A stretch of 64,000 bases of DNA. It comes from Tritrichomonas musculus (taxonomy: Eukaryota; Parabasalia; Tritrichomonadida; Tritrichomonadidae). Shown piece after piece: positions 55,727 to 64,000 of this stretch (positions are counted from its first letter, which is position 1; every line of letters starts with the position of its first letter). The notes beneath the pieces are model-generated. The model did no database searches and had not been told where the DNA came from. It was given only the letters and a program-made list of their open reading frames with translations. The position numbers were made by a program, and so were the translations under genes. The stretch lies in assembly GCA_039105265.1 (NCBI GenBank), contig JAPFFF010000020.1, positions 372,001 to 436,000 on the forward strand, read 5' to 3'.

Positions 55727-58700
55727 TTGAAAATATTCATGTCAACAGATGCTAACTTTATATACAAAATAGCTGATATTGATTATAAATCAGGAACTAA
55801 TCCATTTGAATATTTGGCATCAACTGGGTTTTATTCAGTATCACCTCGACCAGAAGCATGTACAACTCTTTACACAAATTTCAATATCAAAACATCTGGA
55901 ATAGTCATTGGAGAGAATATTGAATCACATTTCTTTGTATTGAATTCTCTTGGTAATACATTAGATATAGCTGTTAATGATATCATTTCTTTAAGAAACT
56001 ATTGCATTCAATTGCAGAAACAAATCGATATAATTAAACCAAAGCAAGAATGGTATGATAAAGTATTCAACTTCATTCAAATTGCGAGTGGTTATGTAAT
56101 GGGTTTCGGTAAATGGTTCAAGCTGGGAATTGATGGTATTCAAGGACTAGGAAATCTGGTTTTCCAGATCAGTAAACAGAGATATGGTGTTGATATGCCA
56201 GTTAATGAAGTTATATATTTGGATGATTTGGATGCAATACCAAACACAGTTCGTCATGACATTGACTTTATAGAAGAAGTGCCTATATTAACGAATGATG
56301 AAGGTCAACATTGTTATAAATATATGTGCAATGGTTTAGATGATAATTGGAAGATCATTATTGAAAGAAGTATTGATGAAGAGAATGAAGTTATTAATCG
56401 AATTGAGTATACTCATATAAATGGTTTGTTTGAAACAATAGATGAAACATTGGATGATGAACTTGAATACAATCCACCTATATTAACTCTTCTGACAACA
56501 AAATCAAAGCCATTAAATATATACATTGAATATGCTAATTTGTTCAAACCTTATGATCTTTCAGTAAATGCATCATTTACGAATAAGCAATTGATGTCTG
56601 CAGCTGCTATCAAGAAACTCATTGAAAACCATAAAACAAATTGGTTGAATGAGATCCCAAAAATGCCAGAGAATTTGGTTAATGAAACTGCTTTGAATAC
56701 TGTTTTAGAATCATATGTAAAGAAAGAAGACATATTATCAAAAGAAAATATAACTCAAGAATTATCAATCACTACCCACTTCGTAAATGGAACGACAAAT
56801 GATGAGGATAAAAGAACAAATATTACAAATTTGGATAGAGATTTATGCAAAATATTAAAGAAATCATCATTAATAGTGAAAGGCTCTTGTAATAATGAAG
56901 ATATTTCAGGAGAATATTTGTATGATAGTGAAGACTCAGAATATTATCATTACAAGAAAGGTGAAAATACTTTTTCTATATATTATTTCTATTATGGTGG
57001 AACATTCAGATATAATGATAACTATGTTGTCGATCTAGAATCAGTATGTTATTCATACAAGCTTGAAGTTTATGATGAATATTGTATTCCAAATATGAAT
57101 TTCGTAAAAACTAATTTTGCTTTGAAAACAGATATCCCTGAACCAGTTGATTTGACACCATTTTATACTAGTGCCCAGGCTGATGAGAAATTTGTTGATG
57201 AAGATGAGCTCGCATATGAATTAGATAAGTATGAGACCAAGGATGTGGCTGAAGGCAAATATGCATTGAAGAGTGAGATACCAACAACGATTGATCTTAG
57301 TGATTATTCAACAACGACTGAATGTGATACTAAGTACGTTCATCAAGATAGTATCATTCCGAGTACAGACACAACTACTACTGAATTCACTGATAATAAT
57401 ATTCTATCTGCGTTGAACACCGTTAATTGTATCAATAACGCACAGTTCTGGTATCGATCGGGTAACATAATCATGCCAAAGAACGGTGATTACGTTCGAT
57501 GTAAGTTCTATGCAGAGCAACTCAGGTTCACTAACGATTCAAGTAGATACGTCAACGATCTCGCGTTGAGTACCGAAACTGTAAACGACGATACTTCACT
57601 AGCAACATCAGCGTTCGTACATAAATGTGTTGATGACGCGGTTGCTGACATTAATTTAACTGATTATGCGTTGAAGAGTGAAATTCCTGAACCTGTTGAT
57701 TTGTCAAAATATCGAAGTAAAAGTGATTTGATATACAAAGAATCTATTGAAGTGCCATTTGAAAATGTACAAGATAGTTCAGGCATGTGGGAAGTCAAAA
57801 TAAAATTGGATGATGGAATTCGTCTTGTTGGAACAATTTCAAATAACGATGGCTTTGTAAAAGAGTTTGATTATTTGTTTGAATATGATGGTGTTATCAC
57901 TGAAGATGGAGATATATGTGATTATTTTGATATTGATGGAACAACTTATTACTTAACTTATTATAAAAGTGATAGTAATGGTCTGTGCTTTTATATAGAG
58001 GATGGTACAGAATGCTTCAATACCAAATTAATATTAGCGGAAAAAATATTGAAACAGGATGAAATAGCTTTAAAGAGTGAGCTTGAGGAAAAATATCGAA
58101 GCAAAACTGATTTGAAAGTTGGGAATAAAATTATTCTACCAATAACAAACGGCCCTTACGAACCAGAATATCTTACTGGTGTAAACTATACTTCATTCGT
58201 TCCATTTCAAGAAGGCGCTCACTTAGTTGGTGTCACTGGATCAAATGTAGATTATCCATTTGATATTATATTCAAGACAGAAAGAACTGAAAATATACGC
58301 GATACAATTGCTCATATTATGGATACAAGTATTGGTCTGTTTTATTGGGAAGAAGCAACAGGTGTACTTTATAATTACGCTGGAACATATCCAATACGAG
58401 TTACTCTAGCTGAATTTGGTGAAGAAGATCAAATAGCGTTAATGTCAAACGTTATAACAGAAGAACAGCTAATAAAAAGATGTGCCATTGATTGCAGTCC
58501 AATTAAGGAGGGGGCCACGGATATAGCAATTCATTATCTAAAACTTGTAGATAATGTAATTAAACTGGAATACATAGTAGGTGAATATGCACTATGTTTT
58601 GAAATAAGGGTGTTATTCCGTGATACAGATGGAAATCCCCATAACATTGTTCTTGTATTACATCAAAGAACTGTGTATTTCGACAATTTCAAATTCCCAT

Positions 58701-59302
58701 TCTATATTGAAGACACTGTTGATATAGCATCAGGAAGTCCACTTACATATAACTTCCCAATAGGTGGATATTCCTGGACAACTACTCAGGAATTATTAGA
58801 TGCAAGACAAATGTATTCAAGGCGCATCATGTCCCGAGAATATTTAGCAAAATTTAAGGGTGTAATGTATGGTACATCCAACACAACCATCACTCATTAC
58901 TGTCCAATCGAAGCAGGTCAAAACATATCTGATTTCGTTGCAGGAAAGCCTGTATTCATGAGTGGACATGTATATAAATATGTTAACGGATCCTTCATTA
59001 GTTCCACTGCTAACGATTCAACTGATTGCATTTGTAGTGTAGTAATCAATGGATCCTATAAAGAGTTCGTTGGAGTGATTACAGAAGTGGATGCTGAAAA
59101 TGGATGTATCAAATTTGCTTCTCATGGAGACATGTTATACACAGTTGATGATGCAAATCTCTATCAAATTGGTGACGTAATTCTCTATAATGGAAAGATC
59201 TTGGATGCTGAATATGCCATGACTTTACGAATCCAGCAATCAATTGTTGGAAAGGTCACAGCAAAAATAAATGAAACCACTCTTGCAATATTCAAATCTT
59301 AA
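55727..59302 (+). CDS. Fibre/spike gene, C-terminal part after the frameshift
   Basis: The 1191 codons continue the fibre in a second frame. They carry YLASTGFYSVSPRPEACTTL, NIKTSGIVIGENIESHFFVL and a Gly-rich hydrophobic stretch. Long shaft-like repeats follow (ALKTDIPEPVDLTPFY, then DEKFVDEDELAYELDKY, ALKSEIPTTIDLSDY). The head is NTTITHYCPIE through TAKINETTLAIFKS. The DEKFVDEDELAYEL block is nearly identical to Maverick 1. Maverick 2 has extra repeats in the shaft and is longer overall. The first Met of this frame (55727) is internal to the family, so independent translation would give a protein without the N-terminal anchor. Confidence 0.75.
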   Translation: MKIFMSTDANFIYKIADIDYKSGTNPFEYLASTGFYSVSPRPEACTTLYTNFNIKTSGIVIGENIESHFFVLNSLGNTLDIAVNDIISLRNYCIQLQKQIDIIKPKQEWYDKVFNFIQIASGYVMGFGKWFKLGIDGIQGLGNLVFQISKQRYGVDMPVNEVIYLDDLDAIPNTVRHDIDFIEEVPILTNDEGQHCYKYMCNGLDDNWKIIIERSIDEENEVINRIEYTHINGLFETIDETLDDELEYNPPILTLLTTKSKPLNIYIEYANLFKPYDLSVNASFTNKQLMSAAAIKKLIENHKTNWLNEIPKMPENLVNETALNTVLESYVKKEDILSKENITQELSITTHFVNGTTNDEDKRTNITNLDRDLCKILKKSSLIVKGSCNNEDISGEYLYDSEDSEYYHYKKGENTFSIYYFYYGGTFRYNDNYVVDLESVCYSYKLEVYDEYCIPNMNFVKTNFALKTDIPEPVDLTPFYTSAQADEKFVDEDELAYELDKYETKDVAEGKYALKSEIPTTIDLSDYSTTTECDTKYVHQDSIIPSTDTTTTEFTDNNILSALNTVNCINNAQFWYRSGNIIMPKNGDYVRCKFYAEQLRFTNDSSRYVNDLALSTETVNDDTSLATSAFVHKCVDDAVADINLTDYALKSEIPEPVDLSKYRSKSDLIYKESIEVPFENVQDSSGMWEVKIKLDDGIRLVGTISNNDGFVKEFDYLFEYDGVITEDGDICDYFDIDGTTYYLTYYKSDSNGLCFYIEDGTECFNTKLILAEKILKQDEIALKSELEEKYRSKTDLKVGNKIILPITNGPYEPEYLTGVNYTSFVPFQEGAHLVGVTGSNVDYPFDIIFKTERTENIRDTIAHIMDTSIGLFYWEEATGVLYNYAGTYPIRVTLAEFGEEDQIALMSNVITEEQLIKRCAIDCSPIKEGATDIAIHYLKLVDNVIKLEYIVGEYALCFEIRVLFRDTDGNPHNIVLVLHQRTVYFDNFKFPFYIEDTVDIASGSPLTYNFPIGGYSWTTTQELLDARQMYSRRIMSREYLAKFKGVMYGTSNTTITHYCPIEAGQNISDFVAGKPVFMSGHVYKYVNGSFISSTANDSTDCICSVVINGSYKEFVGVITEVDAENGCIKFASHGDMLYTVDDANLYQIGDVILYNGKILDAEYAMTLRIQQSIVGKVTAKINETTLAIFKS

Positions 59303-59310
59303 AAGCAAAA

Positions 59311-59487
59311 ATGCAAAAACCAATCCGTCTACGTGGATGCGTACTGCATTCGAATAAGGAACAATATGTACCCGGGATTATATCATCCCTTATAGGAAAG
59401 GATCTGCATCCACTATGGCTGGGGAAAGAACGAATCTTTCATTACAAAGGATTGCAAATGCCGGCAAATGCCCATATTACCCCATAA
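59311..59487 (+). CDS. 58-residue ORF directly downstream of the fibre gene
   Basis: ATG at 59311, eight bases after the fibre stop, opens 58 codons to TAA at 59485-59487. The protein (MQKPIRLRGCVLHSNKEQYV, then PGIISSLIGKDLHPLWLGKE) has balanced composition and GC-richer codons than the surrounding spacer, which favours a real gene. I do not recognise it. The start context (AAAAGCAAAA before ATG) is like other genes of this element. Short length keeps confidence moderate. Confidence 0.45.
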   Translation: MQKPIRLRGCVLHSNKEQYVPGIISSLIGKDLHPLWLGKERIFHYKGLQMPANAHITP

Positions 59488-60178
59488 TCCACAAGTAATA
59501 GCTTACCCAAGGTGTTTAGTTCGCTTGGGCTCTATCACAAATATGGACCGGAAATAATACGAAAAATCGGCACCGAGGAGAATCGAACCAGGTACTCTGG
59601 ATTACCATGGATACGACTTACCACTGTACCAGTTAGCGCTAACATTTATATGTTTTCGATTTGGTATTTAATTGGTTCTAACCCTATTCCTTCATACATA
59701 TATTGTGATAATTATGCAAAATTTTTCAAAATATTTTTCATGTCACATTTCCTACAGAAACTTTGCAAAAGCAAAAGTCAAAAATTCTTCAAAATTCTGT
59801 AAAATAATATACTCTTGGGAAGTCCAAAACATTAGTAGAACTATTCATTTTTGCATTTGATTTTGAAGGATTTGGCGTACCGCGGAATTCCGAGGAACGA
59901 TTTTGGTAGATGATTTAGTATCGATTTTGAAGGTTTATATAAACATGTCTCCAAGCATTCATTTTTGCATTTGATTTTGAAGGTTCATATAAACTTATCT
60001 CCTAGACTTCATTTTTAGGTCCAATTTTGAAGGATTTGGTGACTAACAGAATTCCGAGGGTCACATAATCACAATGAAAACACATATATTTTAATATATT
60101 TGAGCACTCTGATACATTTTCTTAAACAATCTCAAATTATTATTGATTTAATTTTTTAACAGAAGGTCAAAGAATAAC
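59488..60178. other. Intergenic with tRNA-like sequence and degenerate repeats
   Basis: The first part holds the tRNA-like sequence at 59566-59638. From about 59850 to 60060 the motif GATTTTGAAGG, followed by ATTTGG or TTCATATAAAC, recurs four times, and AATTCCGAGG recurs twice. These look like degenerate tandem repeats. No gene is supported. Confidence 0.5.
59566..59638 (-). other. tRNA-like sequence with A and B boxes
   Basis: On the minus strand TGGTACAGTGG (59631-59621) fits the pol III A box and GGTTCGATTCT (59589-59579) fits the B box. They are spaced as in a normal tRNA. The acceptor, T and anticodon stems do not pair properly, so it is a decayed tRNA, a mimic or a pol III promoter rather than a working tRNA. 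Confidence 0.3.
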
Positions 60179-60997
60179 ATGTCAGCCATTAACACAAACA
60201 CCAATACAAAACTCATCTACGAACCAATTAATGATGAATATGAATGGATCCAATACAATAAAGAATTAAGAGTCATTCATTCTATTAAAGATGATATGTA
60301 TCAAATGCAATCCATCATTGATGCTCTTGATTCAAATAAACAAGCATATCATTATTTCGAAAATCAATCAACTAAAGATTTTTTAGATGAATTTGAGCTC
60401 CAAAAATCATTCCTTGAAATTCCAAGGGAAGCAAAACCATATGAAAATCGTAAGAATTTACCGAATGGATTAAGAGGTTATTATGTTCACAGATATTTGG
60501 TTAATGATGTAGCTGTATGGGCAAGTCGAAAATATCATCTCAGAATATGCAAACTTCTTGATGATATTGCTTCCAGAGAACGTGAAGAATTAACTAAAAC
60601 TATTGCTGCCAAAGATGATGTAATTGCAGAACAAGCTCAAAATATTGAATCTCAAAGACCTCGAATGGTTCCATCAAATAAAGAGAATTGCTATAAATAT
60701 TTGATTTGGAAAGAACCCTCAATTAACCCAGATTATGTTATACTTCATCTTGTGAGACGTCATAAAAACAACTTCAGACAAGTAAATAAGCATTTCAAAA
60801 ATACAGATGAGAACTGGTTCTATAGAGAGAATCTTCCAATTGCAATGACTCCAAATGAAGATATCAAATCATTAGTTAAGAAGATATTTCCTGGATCTGA
60901 TTATAAAATGAATGGAAGTATGATCAATATCAACGAAAAGCATCTATCCAAACTCCATGAAGAGATCTCCAAATACTTTGATGAATTCCAATTCTAA
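60179..60997 (+). CDS. KilA-N domain protein
   Basis: The product has 272 residues. Residues about 50-135 fit the KilA-N fold: YHYFENQSTKDFLDEF, GLRGYYVHRYLVNDVAVWAS, KYHLRICKLLDDI. A short coiled coil and a mixed C-terminal domain of about 100 residues follow, as in viral and phage KilA-N proteins that pair the domain with a variable C-terminus. KilA-N proteins bind DNA and regulate viral genes, and trichomonad genomes carry many. No copy is seen in Maverick 1. Confidence 0.85.
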   Translation: MSAINTNTNTKLIYEPINDEYEWIQYNKELRVIHSIKDDMYQMQSIIDALDSNKQAYHYFENQSTKDFLDEFELQKSFLEIPREAKPYENRKNLPNGLRGYYVHRYLVNDVAVWASRKYHLRICKLLDDIASREREELTKTIAAKDDVIAEQAQNIESQRPRMVPSNKENCYKYLIWKEPSINPDYVILHLVRRHKNNFRQVNKHFKNTDENWFYRENLPIAMTPNEDIKSLVKKIFPGSDYKMNGSMININEKHLSKLHEEISKYFDEFQF

Positions 60998-61020
60998 AAA
61001 TATAAACATTATTTTTGCAT

Positions 61021-61701
61021 TTAGCAAACCATTTTCAATGATATTCCATACTTGATGAATTGACTGTAAATGTTATTATAAGCATATTTTAGGTCTTCGG
61101 TTTTACCTTCTTTGGTTACCAATATTTTTGAAACATAGATGATCTTATCTGATTTTCCATGGCATCCGCTGCAACCAATATCTTCATTCAAGACTAATTC
61201 AACTTTCTCACATCCAGTCAATAATTTGATCATTTCCATCAACAACTTGCTTTCACAGACAACATATGAATTCACTTTTAATGGATTGTTCTCATACATT
61301 TCAACTAGCATTTCAAGAAATCTATTTTTCTTGTCAAGCTCATCTAATTCATTTCCCAAATCTGTGATAGATCTTTGATCTTGCACCATTGGTGTACCCC
61401 TGTCTTGTGCTAAATGGAAAGGACTGTTTGTTGGTTGTGGAGATACTGATTGATATTCCGGATTCGTCATCTGAGTATTTGTAATTGGACCAGCCTGTTG
61501 AGCAACTTCCGGTTGGGGAGCTTGAATAAAATTTACGTTTGGATTCAGAGGTTGAACATTTGGATAAAGGGGAATGGAATTTGCTCTTGGATGACCTGGT
61601 TTGATATTAATGTTTACATTAGTATTCTGAGCTTGAGACATAGTATTATTAGTATCCGTCTCACTGGATAGTATACGTGCTTGCCTAAGTGTTCCTGTCA
61701 T
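61021..61701 (-). CDS. Conserved Maverick protein with coiled coil and CxxC motif
   Basis: The frame begins at 61755, but the Met at 61701 (MTGTLRQARILSSETD) matches the Maverick 1 homologue at 7181; a Met two codons before it is an alternative. About 226 residues: a Pro/Asn/Gln linker, the coiled coil NELDELDKKNRFLEMLVEMY, VVCESKLLMEM, a CSGC pair and the end YGISLKMVC. The C-terminal 110 residues are the most conserved part. Function unknown. Confidence 0.75.
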   Translation of the reverse strand: MTGTLRQARILSSETDTNNTMSQAQNTNVNINIKPGHPRANSIPLYPNVQPLNPNVNFIQAPQPEVAQQAGPITNTQMTNPEYQSVSPQPTNSPFHLAQDRGTPMVQDQRSITDLGNELDELDKKNRFLEMLVEMYENNPLKVNSYVVCESKLLMEMIKLLTGCEKVELVLNEDIGCSGCHGKSDKIIYVSKILVTKEGKTEDLKYAYNNIYSQFIKYGISLKMVC

Positions 61702-61735
61702 TTGCATTAATACAAAAATAGATTTAGCATCTAAT

Positions 61736-61939
61736 TTATTTAAATTGTCTTTCAATCAAATCGTTTTTGAGATACATCTTGCCATTCAATTCAACAGCAA
61801 CGATTCCATCTCTGTTATAATATTCTCCAACGATACTACGTTTGGCACCTTTTCGCTTAATGATATTTGGACTTTCAATCATAATTTCGTAATCATTCTC
61901 GAAACCAACCAATGGAACAAACCTCTCATTCATATTCAT
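61736..61939 (-). CDS. NUMOD4-like small protein
   Basis: The frame extends to 61978 without ATG; the first Met is at 61939, giving 67 residues. RFVPLVGFENDYEIMIES followed by VELNGKMYLKNDLIERQF follows the NUMOD4 pattern, in which a W/F-x-P-x-x-G-F-E-x-x-Y-E segment precedes a short variable strand region. NUMOD4 is a DNA-binding module normally attached to homing endonucleases; here no nuclease domain is present. It may be a stand-alone DNA-binding protein or a remnant. Confidence 0.55.
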   Translation of the reverse strand: MNMNERFVPLVGFENDYEIMIESPNIIKRKGAKRSIVGEYYNRDGIVAVELNGKMYLKNDLIERQFK

Positions 61940-61974
61940 TTGCGTTTGCGTTAAAAAGTTATTAGACGTATCTT

Positions 61975-62253
61975 TCAAATATATCTATTTTGAGCAGCTC
62001 TATTTAATAAGAATCTGACTTTCATGCAATGATCAAATTTCTTTTGGATTCGTTCACGTTGTTTCATTTTCTTAGGATTGTCAGATTCCGGTTCACCTAA
62101 TATTTTTCGATAATATTGCAATCTTGATGCAATCATCTTCAAAGTTTGTGTTGCAAATGATTTACGTTCATGTCTCTTTTTTAATGGAGGTAATGTTAAT
62201 GTTTGCTCAGCATCTACATTAACAGATTCATTTTCAGGTGTATTTGGTTCCAT
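61975..62253 (-). CDS. Conserved small basic protein
   Basis: The product has 92 residues with an acidic start (MEPNTPENESVNVD) and a basic remainder homologous to 6599-6853: HERKSFATQTLKMIASRLQY and a final NRYI. In both elements it lies next to the integrase gene on the opposite strand. The high Arg/Lys content suggests nucleic acid binding. Family unknown. Confidence 0.7.
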   Translation of the reverse strand: MEPNTPENESVNVDAEQTLTLPPLKKRHERKSFATQTLKMIASRLQYYRKILGEPESDNPKKMKQRERIQKKFDHCMKVRFLLNRAAQNRYI

Positions 62254-62314
62254 TCTTTGGCTCTCATTAAAATATCACCAGCAAACACATAAATATCTCT
62301 TTAACAAAAACCAA

Positions 62315-64000
62315 ATGAATCAGACTTACGAACTCAACAACAACGTGGATCACATCATTCAATACATCAAGAACTCAATACTTTGGGGTCCAAGTAGTGT
62401 AGATCATTCAAATAATTTTGATACAGATAAACCATTTAATTATGATCCTTTCTTTGGTCTTAATCCTGAAGATGAGGATGATGAAGGTGTCTATTACTAT
62501 TATAAGGATCCAAAAACATTGGAATTAATAAATAATCTTCTCAGCAATCATTCAACATTTTCAAGATTCATTCGTGACAGAATCATTAAATGGTATCAAC
62601 GCAAACATATTTATGACAGCCCTAACATCAAGTTAGACGAGAATATATTGAACAACTTCATTAAAATCAATGTTGCTACAATCAACAAAGAAGTCATTGA
62701 GTATATGGAATATACAAAGAAAAATATTATCGAATTTCAAGAACACAAGAAACGTCATGCTATAGAGAAACAAGAACGTAAGAAACGTGAAAGGATTGAA
62801 AGACGTAAACAAGGATTGCAAGCAGCTCATGAGGAATTAAATAGACTCATTGATCTCAAAAAGCAGAAGAGCAAGACTCAATTCTATTCAAATAAGGTAT
62901 TCAATGAATGGGATATTCATCCAGAAGATATGGTAAAATTATGGAGAGAATATAATGAAAGATGGATACCAGCAAATGAAAGAGGTAAACTTCAACCTCA
63001 AAGACCTAGACCAACAATTGCTTATGATGACACATTTGAAGACAAGCTTATCAAATACCTTAAAACACATCCAGATGAGAAACGTCCAATATCATTTGCT
63101 GACTTTCAAAAGCTAACTAGAGGTTGGCCAAGTTCGTTAACATCAATTGAAGATTGGTATCAATACTATGTTCAACATCATCTCTCAAATATTGCTCCAG
63201 AGAAGATCCAAGTGAATTCTATTGGTTTCAAATCACCAAAGAAGGTTGAAGCATTGAAATCTCTCTTTCCAGATATTGAGTCTCCAGATACATCTACAAA
63301 ATCATACTTCCCATTAAAACAGAACAAGAAGCTATATCAACTTCACAAGGTTTGTCCAAAAAAGACTTACATCATTGACATCATGTTTTGTGATAAGTAT
63401 GCATATCTCATTGCAATCAATGTCAACACTAGATTCTTATATGCAGCCCCAATGAATAAACCTGTATTCACCACAACTAATCACGACAATCAAGAACAAC
63501 ATTACATGAGATATTCAAAAAATGCAGACACATACATCAATGCATTGGACTCATTAATCAAATCAGGAATGGATGTTCGATACCTTCAAGGTGATGGAGA
63601 GAAAGCTTTCGATGCACATGACACATGGGCTTATTATGATTCTCATGATATTGAATTCAAACCAGTCCCAAGAATGAAAATGGGTGTATATCCAGACTTC
63701 ATGAAAAAGGAACAGAAGCAATCGAAAACAGATCCAATGCATGGTTCACTAGGTATTCTTGATAGAGTGATTCGCACACTTCGAGACATGGCATATCACA
63801 TTGAAGTTGGAATCATTACACCAAATATCATGAAAGAGCTTGTCAATCAATATAACAATGTACCTCATACAACATTATCCAAATATGCTGGATTTGATGT
63901 TACACCAAAGATGGTTCAAGAAGATGAAGAACTAGAGAACTATATCATTAGACAAATCATGAAAGAGAATGAAAAGATAACAAGTAGAATTGGATTCAAA
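62315..64000 (+). CDS. int: Maverick integrase, truncated by the window edge
   Basis: ATG at 62315 opens a frame that is still open at 64000 (562 codons), homologous to the integrase at 4761-6461. Visible parts are the helical charged N-terminus, KTYIIDIMFCDKYAYLIAIN with the first Asp, YLQGDGEKAF with the second, and SLGILDRVIRTLRDMAY with Asp in place of the usual Glu. The C-terminal DNA-binding barrel lies outside the window. A long basic coiled coil (about residues 130-190) is stronger than in Maverick 1. Confidence 0.9.
   Translation, partial: MNQTYELNNNVDHIIQYIKNSILWGPSSVDHSNNFDTDKPFNYDPFFGLNPEDEDDEGVYYYYKDPKTLELINNLLSNHSTFSRFIRDRIIKWYQRKHIYDSPNIKLDENILNNFIKINVATINKEVIEYMEYTKKNIIEFQEHKKRHAIEKQERKKRERIERRKQGLQAAHEELNRLIDLKKQKSKTQFYSNKVFNEWDIHPEDMVKLWREYNERWIPANERGKLQPQRPRPTIAYDDTFEDKLIKYLKTHPDEKRPISFADFQKLTRGWPSSLTSIEDWYQYYVQHHLSNIAPEKIQVNSIGFKSPKKVEALKSLFPDIESPDTSTKSYFPLKQNKKLYQLHKVCPKKTYIIDIMFCDKYAYLIAINVNTRFLYAAPMNKPVFTTTNHDNQEQHYMRYSKNADTYINALDSLIKSGMDVRYLQGDGEKAFDAHDTWAYYDSHDIEFKPVPRMKMGVYPDFMKKEQKQSKTDPMHGSLGILDRVIRTLRDMAYHIEVGIITPNIMKELVNQYNNVPHTTLSKYAGFDVTPKMVQEDEELENYIIRQIMKENEKITSRIGFK

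Larger units (their letters stand above)
47736..64000. mobile_element. Maverick/Polinton element 2 (right part outside the window)
   Basis: The region encodes the same virion set as Maverick 1 (major capsid, ATPase, MAFGSW protein, fibre, the DGDG-motif protein) plus an integrase that runs off the edge. The left end is placed where the BspA-like gene loses similarity; AGGTTGACG there could be the AG start of a Polinton terminus. GGTCAGATAT occurs near 47752 and again near 48004, perhaps a subterminal repeat. PolB and the right repeat should lie beyond 64000. Gene order differs from Maverick 1. Confidence 0.85.

Noticed and set aside
59512-59802. 96-codon frame in the Maverick 2 spacer
   Set aside because: It runs through the tRNA-like sequence, has no ATG near its start and reads like chance translation.

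Overview
The window is AT-rich eukaryotic DNA from a parabasalid protist (trichomonad). Evidence for this is a BspA-type leucine-rich-repeat gene, a DUF3447-type ankyrin gene, a BTB plus F5/8-type-C gene, a two-repeat Myb gene, the absence of any visible intron, and two Maverick/Polinton elements. The AT bias and Asn-rich proteins look more like Tritrichomonas than Trichomonas vaginalis, but that is inference and the species is not proven.

Region 1 (1 to about 18,076) is Maverick 1, nearly complete. Bases 1-55 are a perfect inverted copy of 17792-17846, so the outer left end lies before base 1. It carries protein-primed PolB, a retroviral-type integrase, a fibre/spike protein, a double-jelly-roll major capsid candidate, a packaging ATPase, two MAFGSW amphipathic proteins resembling adenovirus pVI, and several unknown small genes. 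It is peppered with short GC-rich hairpins, mostly with three-base loops. They lie between genes and in frame inside PolB, the integrase, the fibre and others. I saw no comparable set in Maverick 2 or in the host DNA.

Region 2 (about 18.08-47.73 kb) is the host interval. An ankyrin/BspA gene is broken twice: at its 5' end by Maverick 1 and in the middle by a 364-bp inverted-repeat element. Next come a BTB/F5-8C gene and a secreted GH20 beta-hexosaminidase. A 6-kb gene-poor stretch holds two MITE-like elements, with an 8-bp and a TA duplication. A large Helitron Rep/helicase gene follows; its C-terminus looks like a ubiquitin-specific protease domain with both key catalytic residues replaced. 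After that are several tandem repeats, a 1.3-kb element with a 10-bp duplication, a Myb gene and a BspA-like gene.

Region 3 (about 47.73-64.0 kb) is Maverick 2. It is inserted in that BspA-like gene and runs off the right edge within the integrase; its PolB is presumably beyond the window. Most virion genes match Maverick 1 but in a different order and orientation. It adds a KilA-N regulator, a NUMOD4-like protein, an Asn-rich protein, a 58-residue ORF and a tRNA-like sequence. Its fibre gene is frameshifted exactly where about 35 bp nearly identical to Maverick 1 fibre DNA sits in the opposite orientation.

The Maverick genes form a self-synthesising, virion-encoding mobile system: PolB replicates, the integrase inserts, the ATPase and capsid proteins package DNA, and the fibre may bind cells. 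Both copies landed in repeat-protein gene families.
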